Below, piece by piece: positions 1 to 8,332 of a stretch of 64,000 bases of DNA. Location of the stretch: the NCBI GenBank assembly GCA_964405435.1, contig CAYOOD010000039.1, forward strand, positions 1 through 64,000, read 5' to 3'. How positions within the stretch are numbered: position 1 is the stretch's first letter; each line of letters begins with the position of its first letter. Made by a program: the position numbers and the translations under genes. The notes beneath the pieces are model-generated. The model did no database searches, was not told the origin of the DNA, and was given only the letters and a program-made list of their open reading frames with translations. Source of the DNA: DVEG01 sp964405435. Lineage in GTDB: Bacteria; Cyanobacteriota; Cyanobacteriia; Cyanobacteriales; Oscillatoriaceae.

Positions 1-214
1 TCCGGGATATATAAAAAAATGTAACAATACTAAGTTAGCCAACTTGGTATAACTTGAAGAAAGAGCTGGCAAATCAGCAAAGGATATCGCGTCCAGGTGC
101 ATCGGTTGTGTCAAGACGCGGCGCGCGGGGAAACCATCCTGCGCAAAGACGGGCTGCAAGAGATTGACCGCTACAACGCACCCGCCGGCAGCGATCGCGG
201 GCGATCGCCTGCCA

Positions 215-2056
215 CTAACGCGAACGCCGCTGCTGCCACTGGGCGATCGCGCTTTGAGCCTCTGCATAAACCGGCGCGGAGGGCGGCACCAGCGAAGCCG
301 CTTCAATCGCTGCACTGAACCGGCGGCGAGCCGCTCTCGCCTTGGCAATGTCGAGGATAGCTTGGCTCCACTGGGCGACGAGCTGCTGGGCGTCCGCATA
401 CTTGGGCTGGCCCGGTTTGATGGGGCGGAGGGCGGCGATCGCCTGGGCGTAGGAAGCGGGCTGTTTTTTGCGTGCCAAGACGGCGGCGGCTTTCAACAAA
501 TTCTGATTGGCTTGCTGCACGGCGGCTTCTTGCTGCCACTGAGCGGCTTGCTGTTTGGCTTTCTCTGCCAAAACGAGCCGGTCTTTTGGCACCAGTTGGG
601 CAGCCGCGATCGCAAGAGAGAAATTCCCCTGCTTGGCGCGCGCCCGGGCGATATCCAGAATCACGCTGCCCCAGCGGTCGATATTTTCCTGCGCTTGAGA
701 ATAGAGGGGATCGCTGGGGGGAATTTGGCGGGCGATCGCGATCGCGTAAGCAAACTGGGACGCTTCTGTCGGCAGAATTGCCAGAGTCGCCTTGTCGAGG
801 AGCAATTGACTGGACTGCTGCTGCGCCAATGTCCGCGCCGAGGGTGCTGGCTGAGCCTCTGACGCGCTGGGGCTGGGCGGCGATTGCGCCACTTCTGGGG
901 GCGCTGGCTGGGGTTCTCGGGAAGGGTCGATCGCGAAGATCGAACGGCTGGCGATCGCGCCCAACGCCAACACCACCGCCGCCGCGCCGCTCCACACCAG
1001 CAGGTATTGCTGCCTTGCGATCGCTTTGGCGTCCCGATCTTTGCCCGTGCCGGGATTGGCCGGTGGGGGGATTGGGGAAGAGGGAGCTGGAGGATTGGGC
1101 GCTGCCTCAGCCCGCGTCGGTTCGGGAGGGAGTGCTGCTTTCCCCTTGACCGGTTGCCCGTTCTTTGGCCCTACCCCATTCGTTCCATTTTTGGCTGCCG
1201 CACCCGGATACTCGAAACCGTACACCGCCTTGCCATTGGCGCTGCCAGCGCCATTGCTGAGCGCCACTAACAAATCGGGATTGACGGTTGCGCCGTTTTC
1301 CTTGGGCTGCCAAATCAATTGGTGGATGTTTTCTGGAGGGTTGACGGCGACGAGCGGATCTTGCGGCGGCAGCCAGAGGTGTTCGCTCAATTGCGGCAAG
1401 CGATGGTTCAAATAGCGAACGAGGTGATCTACGGTGACGCAGCGGCTGTAGCGCAGGCATTCTAATAGGGCTGCTGTAAATAAGCCGTGGCGCAAAACGC
1501 CGCTTTCTCGGGAAAATTGGTCGGGACGGCAGGAAAGGATGGCGGGAATTTTCAGTTCTTTGGCGATCGCTGCGGTTTCCGTTCCGATCTCGCCGAAACT
1601 GCCGCTGCCGGAGGCGCGGTTGATGTCCAGCAACAGCAGCATTTTTACGGGCGGATTGGCCCGCTCTTGCGCGGATTTGAGCCCTCTCAGGAGCGATCGC
1701 GCCGATATTCCGGTTGCCGCCACGTCTTCCGGATCGCCTTCTCGGGGCATCAGGTAGTCCTCGCCATCTTGGCTTGCCCCATAGCCAGACCAGAACAGCC
1801 ACAGGATGTCCCCCGGGCGCAGCGTCTGGCAGAATTTGCCCACCCATTCTTCTATCGTTTCCCGAGTCGGATAGGTCGATCGCCCCCCAACCGGCGGCGA
1901 ACTGTCCGTCAGCAGCAGGCACCGCTCTGGCGGCAACCCGACTTCACCCACCAGGAAATCTTGCAGCGCTTGCGCGTCCTGTTGGGCATAAGATAGGGGT
2001 TGGAAGAACTGATATTGATTGATGCCGATGGCGATACAAGCCTGATTTCCTACCAT
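215..2056 (-). CDS. Caspase-fold protein lacking the catalytic dyad, membrane-anchored
   Basis: 613 residues. The N-terminal part (about 1-250) has the peptidase C14/orthocaspase layout. The catalytic His position in the SGHG motif reads SGYG (Tyr92), and the DxC(H)SG motif reads DINRASG (144-150), so neither His nor Cys is present. This is expected to be a non-proteolytic pseudo-caspase, a kind known in cyanobacteria. A Pro/Ala/Gly-rich linker follows (about 250-345), then one hydrophobic segment (about 350-372), then three degenerate helical repeats of about 65-70 residues, each with a QWxxxILDIAxAR-like core and rich in Ala and Gln. The predicted topology is an N-terminal caspase domain and C-terminal helical repeats on opposite sides of a membrane. 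The gene stands alone and is divergent from the V4R operon. Family call is solid; function is unknown. Confidence 0.85.
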   Translation of the reverse strand: MVGNQACIAIGINQYQFFQPLSYAQQDAQALQDFLVGEVGLPPERCLLLTDSSPPVGGRSTYPTRETIEEWVGKFCQTLRPGDILWLFWSGYGASQDGEDYLMPREGDPEDVAATGISARSLLRGLKSAQERANPPVKMLLLLDINRASGSGSFGEIGTETAAIAKELKIPAILSCRPDQFSRESGVLRHGLFTAALLECLRYSRCVTVDHLVRYLNHRLPQLSEHLWLPPQDPLVAVNPPENIHQLIWQPKENGATVNPDLLVALSNGAGSANGKAVYGFEYPGAAAKNGTNGVGPKNGQPVKGKAALPPEPTRAEAAPNPPAPSSPIPPPANPGTGKDRDAKAIARQQYLLVWSGAAAVVLALGAIASRSIFAIDPSREPQPAPPEVAQSPPSPSASEAQPAPSARTLAQQQSSQLLLDKATLAILPTEASQFAYAIAIARQIPPSDPLYSQAQENIDRWGSVILDIARARAKQGNFSLAIAAAQLVPKDRLVLAEKAKQQAAQWQQEAAVQQANQNLLKAAAVLARKKQPASYAQAIAALRPIKPGQPKYADAQQLVAQWSQAILDIAKARAARRRFSAAIEAASLVPPSAPVYAEAQSAIAQWQQRRSR

Positions 2057-2439
2057 ACCTGCCCCAATCCGTGTAGCTGTTGTGTCGAAAACTTAACATA
2101 TTTTACGAGACTCTCTCAGGAGCGATCGCGCGATTCGATCGCCGCCAGCTTCGCTTCCGGGCAAAGCCTCGGCCACTCTCGGCCTGTTGTCGCGGCTGAA
2201 CTCGTTTAAGAATTCTTTAAGTTTCGATCGCATATTTTTTAATAAAATATTGTAGAGCAATTTGCTTGCCTGCTTTAAAGTGGCATAAACTAGAGAAAAG
2301 TAGCAAGCCCCCCAGGGGGTTCGCTGCCGGCCCGAGTTTTGGATGGCAGCGCATTAGAAGGGGTGCGATTACAATTGAATAAAACAGTCGTGCCTCCCAG
2401 TCATCAGAGCCAATTACCCCACGAAGGAGGGTTGAATCG
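2057..2439. promoter_or_regulatory. Divergent intergenic region between pseudo-caspase and V4R operon
   Basis: 383 bp between two outward-facing genes. It should hold promoters for both, but I cannot place -10/-35 boxes with confidence. There is an AT-rich patch at about 2215-2255. A strong ribosome binding site, AAGGAGG at 2424-2430, lies 9 bases before the ATG at 2440 and decides the start of the V4R gene. Confidence 0.5.
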
Positions 2440-3171
2440 ATGGCGATCGCCAGCAATAGGGAATCAGCTATCACAACTGCTGCGCCTGCTAACCAGACAG
2501 CGGGCCAAAACCACTCACTGAAAAAAAAGCACCCCAAAAAGCACAACCACTATCGATTTGAAGATTTTTTTCAGTTTCAGCCGGAAATCGGCACGATTAC
2601 CGACTGGAACGAGAGCCGCAATATATTCGCAGCAGAAGATTTTATTATCGGACTGCAAGAAGGCTTGGAAGAAGAAGTCGGCAACGCTTCGGCAGTGATC
2701 ATGTACACGATCGGCTGCCAGTGGGGAACCAAGGACGCGCTCGTTTTTCGGGACTGGTTTGAAAAGGAATTCGATCGCGACATCTACAATTCTAATTTAA
2801 TGTTCCTGTTGGAAACTTGGTGGTGGCCGTTTACAGCCCAAGGATGGGGACGCTGGGAAGTAGACATGAGCGATCGCAAGCAGGGATTTATCTTTATCAA
2901 TCTCTTCGATTCCGCCGTGGCTCGCACCCTGGGCGATGTCGGCAAACCCGTCTGCTATCTCTATGCTGGGTTATTTTCTGGTTTCTTCACCTCTCTGGTC
3001 AAAAAATCTCTGAGCTGCATCGAAATCCAGTGCTACTCAATGGGAGAAACTTACTGCAAGTTTCTGCTGGGGAATAAAGATCGCATTGATGCCGCCGCCT
3101 TCTGGCTCAACGAAGGTGCCACAGCCCGCGACATTCAAAAACGCCTGCAAGATGGGGAGCGGCTGAAATGA
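2440..3171 (+). CDS. V4R-domain protein, Slr0144-like
   Basis: 243 residues. After a basic, low-complexity N terminus (1-37), residues about 45-215 form a V4R (4-vinyl reductase) fold with the signature C-x7-C pair (Cys198, Cys206, context CYSMGETYCKF). V4R domains bind small hydrophobic ligands or metals. In Synechocystis the V4R proteins Slr0144 and Slr0147 belong to the slr0144-slr0152 operon needed for efficient photosystem II assembly. The gene has a strong RBS and its stop overlaps the start of the next gene by 4 bases, so it is translationally coupled to it. A second V4R gene lies 1.1 kb downstream. Assignment as Slr0144 rather than Slr0147 rests on gene order. Confidence 0.8.
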   Translation: MAIASNRESAITTAAPANQTAGQNHSLKKKHPKKHNHYRFEDFFQFQPEIGTITDWNESRNIFAAEDFIIGLQEGLEEEVGNASAVIMYTIGCQWGTKDALVFRDWFEKEFDRDIYNSNLMFLLETWWWPFTAQGWGRWEVDMSDRKQGFIFINLFDSAVARTLGDVGKPVCYLYAGLFSGFFTSLVKKSLSCIEIQCYSMGETYCKFLLGNKDRIDAAAFWLNEGATARDIQKRLQDGERLK

Positions 3172-3440
3172 GCGCCGATACTTCTTGGTTAAAACTCTCC
3201 GTTGAAGAGTTTTTCAGCCAGTGCAACTGGTCCGGTCAAACCCTGACGCTTCCCGACTGGCTGCCTGCTTCCAGCCAACCCCTGCCTCTAACCGTGTCGG
3301 TGGCAGAGTTCTTTCGGGCGCTTCCTTGGGAAGGGAATCCCGCCGTCGGTTCCCTACCAAAATCATCCTCTACCCCGCCAGTGCCAGCCACCGACGAACC
3401 CAAAGAAACGACTCTGGCGGATTTGATGGATTTATTTTAA
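3168..3440 (+). CDS. Small acidic protein with two EFF-W repeats, V4R-coupled
   Basis: 90 residues, starting in an ATGA overlap with the upstream V4R gene. I recognise no named domain. Two copies of a short motif are visible, LSVEEFFSQCNWSG (10-23) and VSVAEFFRALPWEG (43-56), joined by Pro/Ser-rich linkers, and the protein ends in an acidic LADLMDLF. It looks like a mostly disordered adaptor carrying two short binding helices. Its position after the first V4R gene matches the uncharacterised Slr0145 of the Synechocystis operon, which is the main reason to link it to photosystem II assembly. Confidence 0.7.
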   Translation: MSADTSWLKLSVEEFFSQCNWSGQTLTLPDWLPASSQPLPLTVSVAEFFRALPWEGNPAVGSLPKSSSTPPVPATDEPKETTLADLMDLF

Positions 3441-3579
3441 AACCAGTGGGGTATGGGGCATGAGGAAAAGTAAAAAGTGCTGACTGAGAGGAGTAAAAAG
3501 TGCTCTTCGGCCTCGGCTGAGACAAAAGTGAGGAGTTGCAATTTATTATTTAAATTTTTGTCTTCAAAACTTAAAAATC

Positions 3580-3620
3580 CTCACTCAGCACTCAGCACTG
3601 AGCACTCAGCACTGAACACT
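3580..3620. repeat. Heptanucleotide tandem repeat (CAGCACT units)
   Basis: Imperfect tandem units of CAGCACT/GAGCACT in the spacer between the 90-residue gene and the next phycobiliprotein-like gene. The same unit in either orientation occurs at 41391-41440, 41550-41630, 44410-44600 and 52304-52352. This is the short tandemly repeated repetitive (STRR) type known from filamentous cyanobacteria. Confidence 0.75.
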
Positions 3621-3657
3621 ATGAGAACGGTTAAGCTGAAAATATCCGTGGAGAACG

Positions 3658-4125
3658 ATGCATCCCAAGATTGAAGCCTTAATGGAAGAGGCAGAAAACC
3701 GCTACTTGAAGCCAGAGGAAATGGAGGCTTTCAAGCAGTACGCTATCTCGATCGCCCAAAGCCTGAAAGTATACGAGTCTTTGCGCGACAAAGAAGTAGA
3801 CATTTTTCAACCCGTCGCGGATCGGCTGGTTAAAGCTTTTCCCCAAACCGAACAGGGAATTTTAGAAAGAGTCTTGAAACACTGGCTGTTGGTGTTGCGC
3901 TACTGCGGAATGGCCATGCTATTGAATGACCGAGAATACTTGCAGCGGCGCTTGCTCGACTGGCTGAAAGGGCTGGTGCAAACGCACCAAACCGCAGAAA
4001 TTGAGGCAGCGCTTTACCAGCTCCTTCAGGCGCGCCTGAAGGAATTGCTCTCCCCGCAAGCGCTGGCACTACTGCAACCCTTTTTAGAGCAAGCGCGCGC
4101 GACCCTTTTAGAAGCGAACAGCTAA
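3658..4125 (+). CDS. Phycobiliprotein-like globin without bilin cysteine
   Basis: 155 residues, all-helical and of phycobilisome-subunit length. The helix that normally carries the bilin (CxRDxxxYLR) aligns as VLKHWLLVLRY: position 72 is Val instead of the chromophore Cys, and the Arg and Asp that contact the bilin are Lys and His. The protein should therefore not attach a phycobilin by the usual thioether. The LRY turn (80-82) is kept. It lies between the two V4R genes on the same strand, as one would expect for a slr0146-type member of the assembly operon. The likely role is a scaffold or a non-covalent ligand binder. The family is inferred from helix pattern and this motif; sequence identity to real phycobiliproteins is low. 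Confidence 0.65.
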   Translation: MHPKIEALMEEAENRYLKPEEMEAFKQYAISIAQSLKVYESLRDKEVDIFQPVADRLVKAFPQTEQGILERVLKHWLLVLRYCGMAMLLNDREYLQRRLLDWLKGLVQTHQTAEIEAALYQLLQARLKELLSPQALALLQPFLEQARATLLEANS

Positions 4126-4228
4126 GAGGAATCGGGGAGGGGCAGGAGGCACGAAGGGATGAGAAAAAGCCCCTGTCAAAAGCCCTCCCAGCAAGCTAAT
4201 CACTGACTACTGAAACTGCTAAGTAAGA

Positions 4229-4894
4229 ATGAATACGATCGCGATCGCCGAACTGCTGGATTCCAAACGCCTCCCCGGCAATTACTTTGCCCCCGGTTCC
4301 TATATCCGAGGGGATTTAGAACTCGGTTTGCTAGAAAATCGCCGGGGCGATCGCTTCCTGTCTCTGCCGGATACCTTCCTCGAAGCGATTTACACCGGAC
4401 TCGACCAAGAAACCGGCTCGGCAGCCGGCTTAGTGCTGTTTAACTGCGGTCGTTGGTGGGGCAAAAATTTCTACGTCCGTTTTTGCGAAGAGGTGAGCGA
4501 ATACTACGGCAAGCCCGTAGCCGAAATGGAGATGGTGGAGTTCATCCAGTGCTTGCAACAGTGCTGGAAATGCCTGGGTTGGGGGACTTTTGACCTGGAT
4601 CGCACTTATTACCAGCAAGGTTTTCTAGAAGTGAAAATTGCTCACTCTCCCTTCGCTGCCAAAGCTCCGCAAGGCAAGTGCCCTTCGTGTTTTTTAGAGG
4701 CGGGGGTATTGAGTGCTTTTTTCAGCCAGCTCACGGGGCGAGATATCTCCTGCGTGCAAACAACCTGCGAAACTTTGGGAGCGGATTGCAATCGGTTCGT
4801 GATCGGATTGAGCGATCGCCTCAAACCCGCAGAAGCCTGGGTTGCCGAAGGGCAAGACCACGCGAACATTATGGAGAAATTGTGCAGTCAATAG
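4229..4894 (+). CDS. V4R-domain protein, Slr0147-like
   Basis: 221 residues, the second V4R protein of the locus. The C-terminal V4R core (about 55-215) carries the paired cysteines Cys180 and Cys187 (CETLGADCNRF), plus a CPSC pair (151-154) not present in the first V4R protein. The two share the GFFxSL/AFFSQL and C-x6/7-C regions but are otherwise divergent, so they are old paralogues. The gene is convergent with the phycobiliprotein-like gene at 4976-5440, only 81 bases away. The family suggests binding of a tetrapyrrole-like or other hydrophobic ligand; the ligand cannot be told from sequence. Confidence 0.8.
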   Translation: MNTIAIAELLDSKRLPGNYFAPGSYIRGDLELGLLENRRGDRFLSLPDTFLEAIYTGLDQETGSAAGLVLFNCGRWWGKNFYVRFCEEVSEYYGKPVAEMEMVEFIQCLQQCWKCLGWGTFDLDRTYYQQGFLEVKIAHSPFAAKAPQGKCPSCFLEAGVLSAFFSQLTGRDISCVQTTCETLGADCNRFVIGLSDRLKPAEAWVAEGQDHANIMEKLCSQ

Positions 4895-4975
4895 CCGCTC
4901 TCCAGTTGCTACTAATCTAGTCGCGATCGGCAGCTACCCATACCCCGTTATCGGTTTCCTTAGTAGCAACTTGAG

Positions 4976-5440
4976 TTATTTATTGAGGCGGTTGAGTTCC
5001 CAAAGCGGACGAAATAGCGCCGCTTCTTCAGCCGTCAAATACTCCGGCACGACCTCCAGCATCACTTGATAGGTGATGTCGGCGCTTGCTTCCACATTGA
5101 CGGCGCGCAGGACTGTTTTGAACCAGACAATAAATCGGTTGCGCAATCGCTCGGCGTCATCGACGAGCAAAGCTGCCGCTGTCTGGCGCAAAACCCGCAC
5201 CGTATCCAGCCGCCATTTGGCGGTCGCGTCCTCGGAACCGCTGAAAAATAAACTGGGATCGACCGACTGAATTTTAGCTTGTGCTTGCCGGATAATTTCC
5301 GCTTCAGCGGCTTTAATTTTCTGGTAAGCACTCAAGCGAACGCTAAAGGACTTAAAGTAGTTTTTCAAAAACTGCAGCTCGTTAGCGGTGGCATAGCGAC
5401 CGTCAGCTTCTGCGCTCAGGCGGGCTAGTTGGCTCAACAT
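4976..5440 (-). CDS. Phycobiliprotein-like globin, Trp at the bilin-Cys site
   Basis: 154 residues, same size and helix pattern as allophycocyanin subunits. The N terminus (LARLSAEADGRYATANELQFLKxYF) is the usual phycobilisome-subunit start and is close to the protein at 10895-11404. The bilin helix reads WRLDTVRVLRQ (76-86), so Trp76 replaces the chromophore Cys while the bilin-contacting Asp (Asp79) remains. No covalent phycobilin is expected. It is transcribed opposite to the V4R genes and in the same direction as the 2Fe-2S gene 112 bases upstream, with which it may form a two-gene unit. Confidence 0.7.
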   Translation of the reverse strand: MLSQLARLSAEADGRYATANELQFLKNYFKSFSVRLSAYQKIKAAEAEIIRQAQAKIQSVDPSLFFSGSEDATAKWRLDTVRVLRQTAAALLVDDAERLRNRFIVWFKTVLRAVNVEASADITYQVMLEVVPEYLTAEEAALFRPLWELNRLNK

Positions 5441-5552
5441 TTACTTGACTTTTTTTAGGCAATAGCGTTGTGAAACGATTATAGAGCTTATCCCTTCTCC
5501 GGGCAGGCCGAGTTTCGAGAGTCCCTCCTGCTGCCGCAAGCGATCGCCTTAG

Positions 5553-6035
5553 TTAAGCATCTTTAGTTTGAGCGAGATACTGTCCGACTTGGAAGCGGGT
5601 TTCTTCGAGCTGCTTGATGATAGAACGAGTAATCAACTTGCCAGCCTCGACGACAACTTGGCCGGTAATCGGGTGCAGCAGGTTTTGTTCGGCACGGCGA
5701 CCGATCAGGGCTTCGACATCTTGAATGGCGTTGATGTACATCCCTGTCGGCAGTTCTACCACGACCCCTTCATCGATCACCCGCGCCTGACAGGCTAGGC
5801 GAGAATTGGGATTGGCGGTGGTAATCACGGCTAGAGTCCTTTCCTCGCGCCGATTGATAGGAGAAAGGGCATTCATGCCCTGTTTGATGTAGACGTGACA
5901 GGTGGCACACATCCCCCGACCGCCACATTCTTTGAGGACGTGCAGTTCGTTGGCAATTAGGGCAGAGAGGATATTGGTATTGGTTTTGACCGCTGCCTCG
6001 CAGGCAATGGGATCTAATTTAACAGTTTTGACCAT
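5553..6035 (-). CDS. 2Fe-2S ferredoxin-like protein, Slr0148-like
   Basis: 160 residues. The N-terminal half is a plant-type [2Fe-2S] ferredoxin fold with ligands Cys37, Cys43, Cys46 (ECGGRGMCATC) and Cys82. The first spacing is C-x5-C, as in adrenodoxin-like and chlorosome-type ferredoxins, rather than the C-x4-C of photosynthetic PetF. A C-terminal extension of about 65 residues (from about 95) includes a short segment, PITGQVVVEAGKLITRSII. It belongs to the V4R/SpkG locus, matching Slr0148. It is divergent from the kinase at 6443. An electron-transfer or redox-sensing role in photosystem II assembly is inferred from context. Confidence 0.82.
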   Translation of the reverse strand: MVKTVKLDPIACEAAVKTNTNILSALIANELHVLKECGGRGMCATCHVYIKQGMNALSPINRREERTLAVITTANPNSRLACQARVIDEGVVVELPTGMYINAIQDVEALIGRRAEQNLLHPITGQVVVEAGKLITRSIIKQLEETRFQVGQYLAQTKDA

Positions 6036-6442
6036 CTTTTTTGTTTAGAGCCTTATTGGCAATGTTACTCTAGTTCTAATATAATTTTTTAGAAGCAGGC
6101 AACCTGCATTCTTTCTATTTATAGCAGGAGTTGAAACTCACCTAACAAGTTTAACCGCACTGCTTTGTCGCGAGGCGAGGCAAGCGCTCGCGGTGAATGG
6201 CTGCGCTTGTTCTGGCCTTGCTGCTGGCCGCGCTGCCAACGGGTCTTAATAAATCTTAAAATATTTTCGACAAATTTTTTGAGAACTTACCGACACCCCG
6301 AAAACAAGAATCTTGGTAATTTAGAAGCTGAAGACAAAGAAGGGACAGGCGGGGGGAGTCGGCGGGCTGGCGATCGCAGCTCTTGCAGCCAGAGCCAAGG
6401 CGAGAAACGCCTCTGAATACAAAATCGGTTTGGAAAAACACT
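6036..6442. promoter_or_regulatory. Divergent spacer between 2Fe-2S gene and SpkG-like kinase
   Basis: 407 bp between outward-facing genes, so promoters for both sides are expected. Stretches at 6060-6120 and 6240-6310 are AT-rich. I cannot assign promoter boxes. In-frame sequence extends 20 codons upstream of the kinase ATG at 6443, but it lacks kinase-family character and I exclude it. Confidence 0.4.
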
Positions 6443-8332
6443 ATGAAGGTTGAGGAGTCGGATGGGTATCGATCGCGATCGCGCTTTCGATCCGCGCAAA
6501 AATCCAAATACCGGATTTTAGACCTAATTGGACAAGGCCAATTTGGGCGGGTTTTTTGCGGGGTCGATCGCCAAACTGGCGAAATCGCCGCCCTCAAAGA
6601 ACTCAGTCACGACAGTTCGCCCACCAAAAAGTTTCTGCAAGAACTCTGGTCGGCGATTGCCCAAGAGCACCCCAATATCGTCACCTGCCACACCTTAGAA
6701 CACACCGCCACCGGTCGGTACTTGGTGATGGACTATTGCGAAGGCGGAACCCTGCGCCACCTGCTCGAGCAAAACAGACCCTTGCGATTGGCAGAAGCAT
6801 TACAGCTAATCATAGGTATTTTAGCGGGTTTGGAGTCCGTCCACCAGCGAGGCATGGTTCACTGCGACATCAAGCCAGAAAATATCCTCCTGACGCTGGG
6901 AAATGAGGGCTGGATACCCCGACTGTCTGACTTTGGAATTGCCCTGCAATTTCCACAGGGCAAGAAAAACGCAACCCCCCAAGGAGATGCCACGATGGGA
7001 TCGCCGGGATACATGGCCCCGGAGCGATTTTACGGGCTGTATTCCCCCGCCTCCGATATCTACGCAGTCGGGATTATTTTGTACGAAATGTTCGCGGGCG
7101 ATCGCCCCTTTAAAGGATTTCCCGGCAAGTTGATGTGGGCGCACCTGAACGAGCGGAAACTGCTGCCGGAGAGCGTGCCGGAGTCGCTGCGGGCGATCGG
7201 GCAAAAGTCCCTGGAAAAACTGCCGGCGCGCCGATTTGCCAGCGCTGCCGAAATGGCAGACGCCATCAGGCAGGCAGCAGAGGACCCGCTGGTGAAACAC
7301 TACAGCGATCGCCGCCTGCCGTGGGAAACGCCTGCCGAACCGATTCGCCTCAAGCCCTTGCCCGAATCGTACCGCAAGATAGTGCCAGATCCCTTGAACT
7401 GGTTCGCATCCTCTGAGTCCACGCTTTACGGAGCAGCGGGCTGCGAGGTGATGGTTTGGAGCGCGCCCCGCAAACGTCCTGCCCGGGTGAGTTTGCCGGA
7501 AGGAGCCCGATCCTTGCAGGCACGACCGCAGGGGTGTCTGGTACTGACGCGGCAGCAACTTTACTGGATAGGGGCCGGTCAGTACCGGGCGCAAATGCTT
7601 TTAGATGTCTCGCAGCTACCGGCAGACCTCTCCAAGAGCCCCTCCCCTGCTACACCCCCTTCCCTCTCAGGGAAGGGGGCAGGGGGGTTAAGTCAGCTTC
7701 CCTATACAGCAGCCGTCTCTCCACAAAGTCGGTGGCTGGCGGTGGCGATCGCGGACGAGTTGCGTTTCTATTCTCTGTCCGCCTTGCAAAGCGGTGCAGC
7801 AGCGCCCCGGCGCAGCATCCCCCTCTCAGAAGCAACGCTTCCAGAATTAATCTTTCTGGACGAGCGCCACCTGCTGGCCATCTGGAGCGAACCCGCAAAC
7901 CATCAAACCCGTTTGAAGGTATACGCTCGCCGGGGGCAGGAAATGTCGATCGCTCATTTGCCAGTGCAATTCCGGCGCGACAGAAGCGATCGCTCCGTGG
8001 TACTCGCCGCCGAACCCTATACGCTGTTCGGGATTGACTCCGGGCCAAAACCCGCCGCTTTTCGCATTCAGCTAAAACCCCTGCAAGTGACGCGGATTCC
8101 CTTGGAGGTGGTGCCGGCGTGCTGGGCAGTTTTTGGCAAAGAGTACGTCGTCGCTTCTCGGGAAGGCGAGATAATGTTTTTCGACAGCGAAGGGCGATCG
8201 CGGACGCTGAAAGGGCCAAGAGCACCCCGGGCGATCGCGGCTTGGGGCACGAGCAGCCTAGCGATCGCCACTCGCGACGGCGAACAGGGCTATTTATACT
8301 GCATGGAGCTAGAAGCAGGCACGAGCGAATGA
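6443..8332 (+). CDS. spkG: Ser/Thr protein kinase, SpkG-like
   Basis: 629 residues from the ATG at 6443. The kinase domain (about 23-290) has the glycine loop GQGQFG (30-35), Lys52, HCDIKPEN with Asp142, and DFG with Asp163, so it should be active. The long C-terminal region (about 310-629) has beta-strand repeats resembling a WD40/PQQ-type propeller, probably the sensor or substrate platform. Slr0152 (SpkG) closes the photosystem II assembly operon in Synechocystis, and this gene's position next to the V4R and 2Fe-2S genes supports the same identity. Its stop overlaps the next gene (ATGA), so the two are translated together. A perfect 11-bp palindrome of intergenic type sits inside the reading frame at 7655-7679. 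The symbol rests on synteny plus family, not alignment. Confidence 0.75.
   Translation: MKVEESDGYRSRSRFRSAQKSKYRILDLIGQGQFGRVFCGVDRQTGEIAALKELSHDSSPTKKFLQELWSAIAQEHPNIVTCHTLEHTATGRYLVMDYCEGGTLRHLLEQNRPLRLAEALQLIIGILAGLESVHQRGMVHCDIKPENILLTLGNEGWIPRLSDFGIALQFPQGKKNATPQGDATMGSPGYMAPERFYGLYSPASDIYAVGIILYEMFAGDRPFKGFPGKLMWAHLNERKLLPESVPESLRAIGQKSLEKLPARRFASAAEMADAIRQAAEDPLVKHYSDRRLPWETPAEPIRLKPLPESYRKIVPDPLNWFASSESTLYGAAGCEVMVWSAPRKRPARVSLPEGARSLQARPQGCLVLTRQQLYWIGAGQYRAQMLLDVSQLPADLSKSPSPATPPSLSGKGAGGLSQLPYTAAVSPQSRWLAVAIADELRFYSLSALQSGAAAPRRSIPLSEATLPELIFLDERHLLAIWSEPANHQTRLKVYARRGQEMSIAHLPVQFRRDRSDRSVVLAAEPYTLFGIDSGPKPAAFRIQLKPLQVTRIPLEVVPACWAVFGKEYVVASREGEIMFFDSEGRSRTLKGPRAPRAIAAWGTSSLAIATRDGEQGYLYCMELEAGTSE
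7655..7679. repeat. Intergenic-type palindrome inside the SpkG-like gene
   Basis: CCCCCTTCCCT, a 3-base loop CTC, then AGGGAAGGGGG: a perfect 11-bp stem. The surrounding C/G-rich sequence (about 7640-7690) resembles repeats normally found between cyanobacterial genes. It is in frame and encodes a Pro/Ser/Gly linker (SPATPPSLSGKGAGG) in the C-terminal domain of the kinase. Confidence 0.7.

Noticed and set aside
2217..2546. Minus-strand frame overlapping the start of the first V4R gene
   Set aside because: It has no ribosome binding site or family and conflicts with the strong V4R start.
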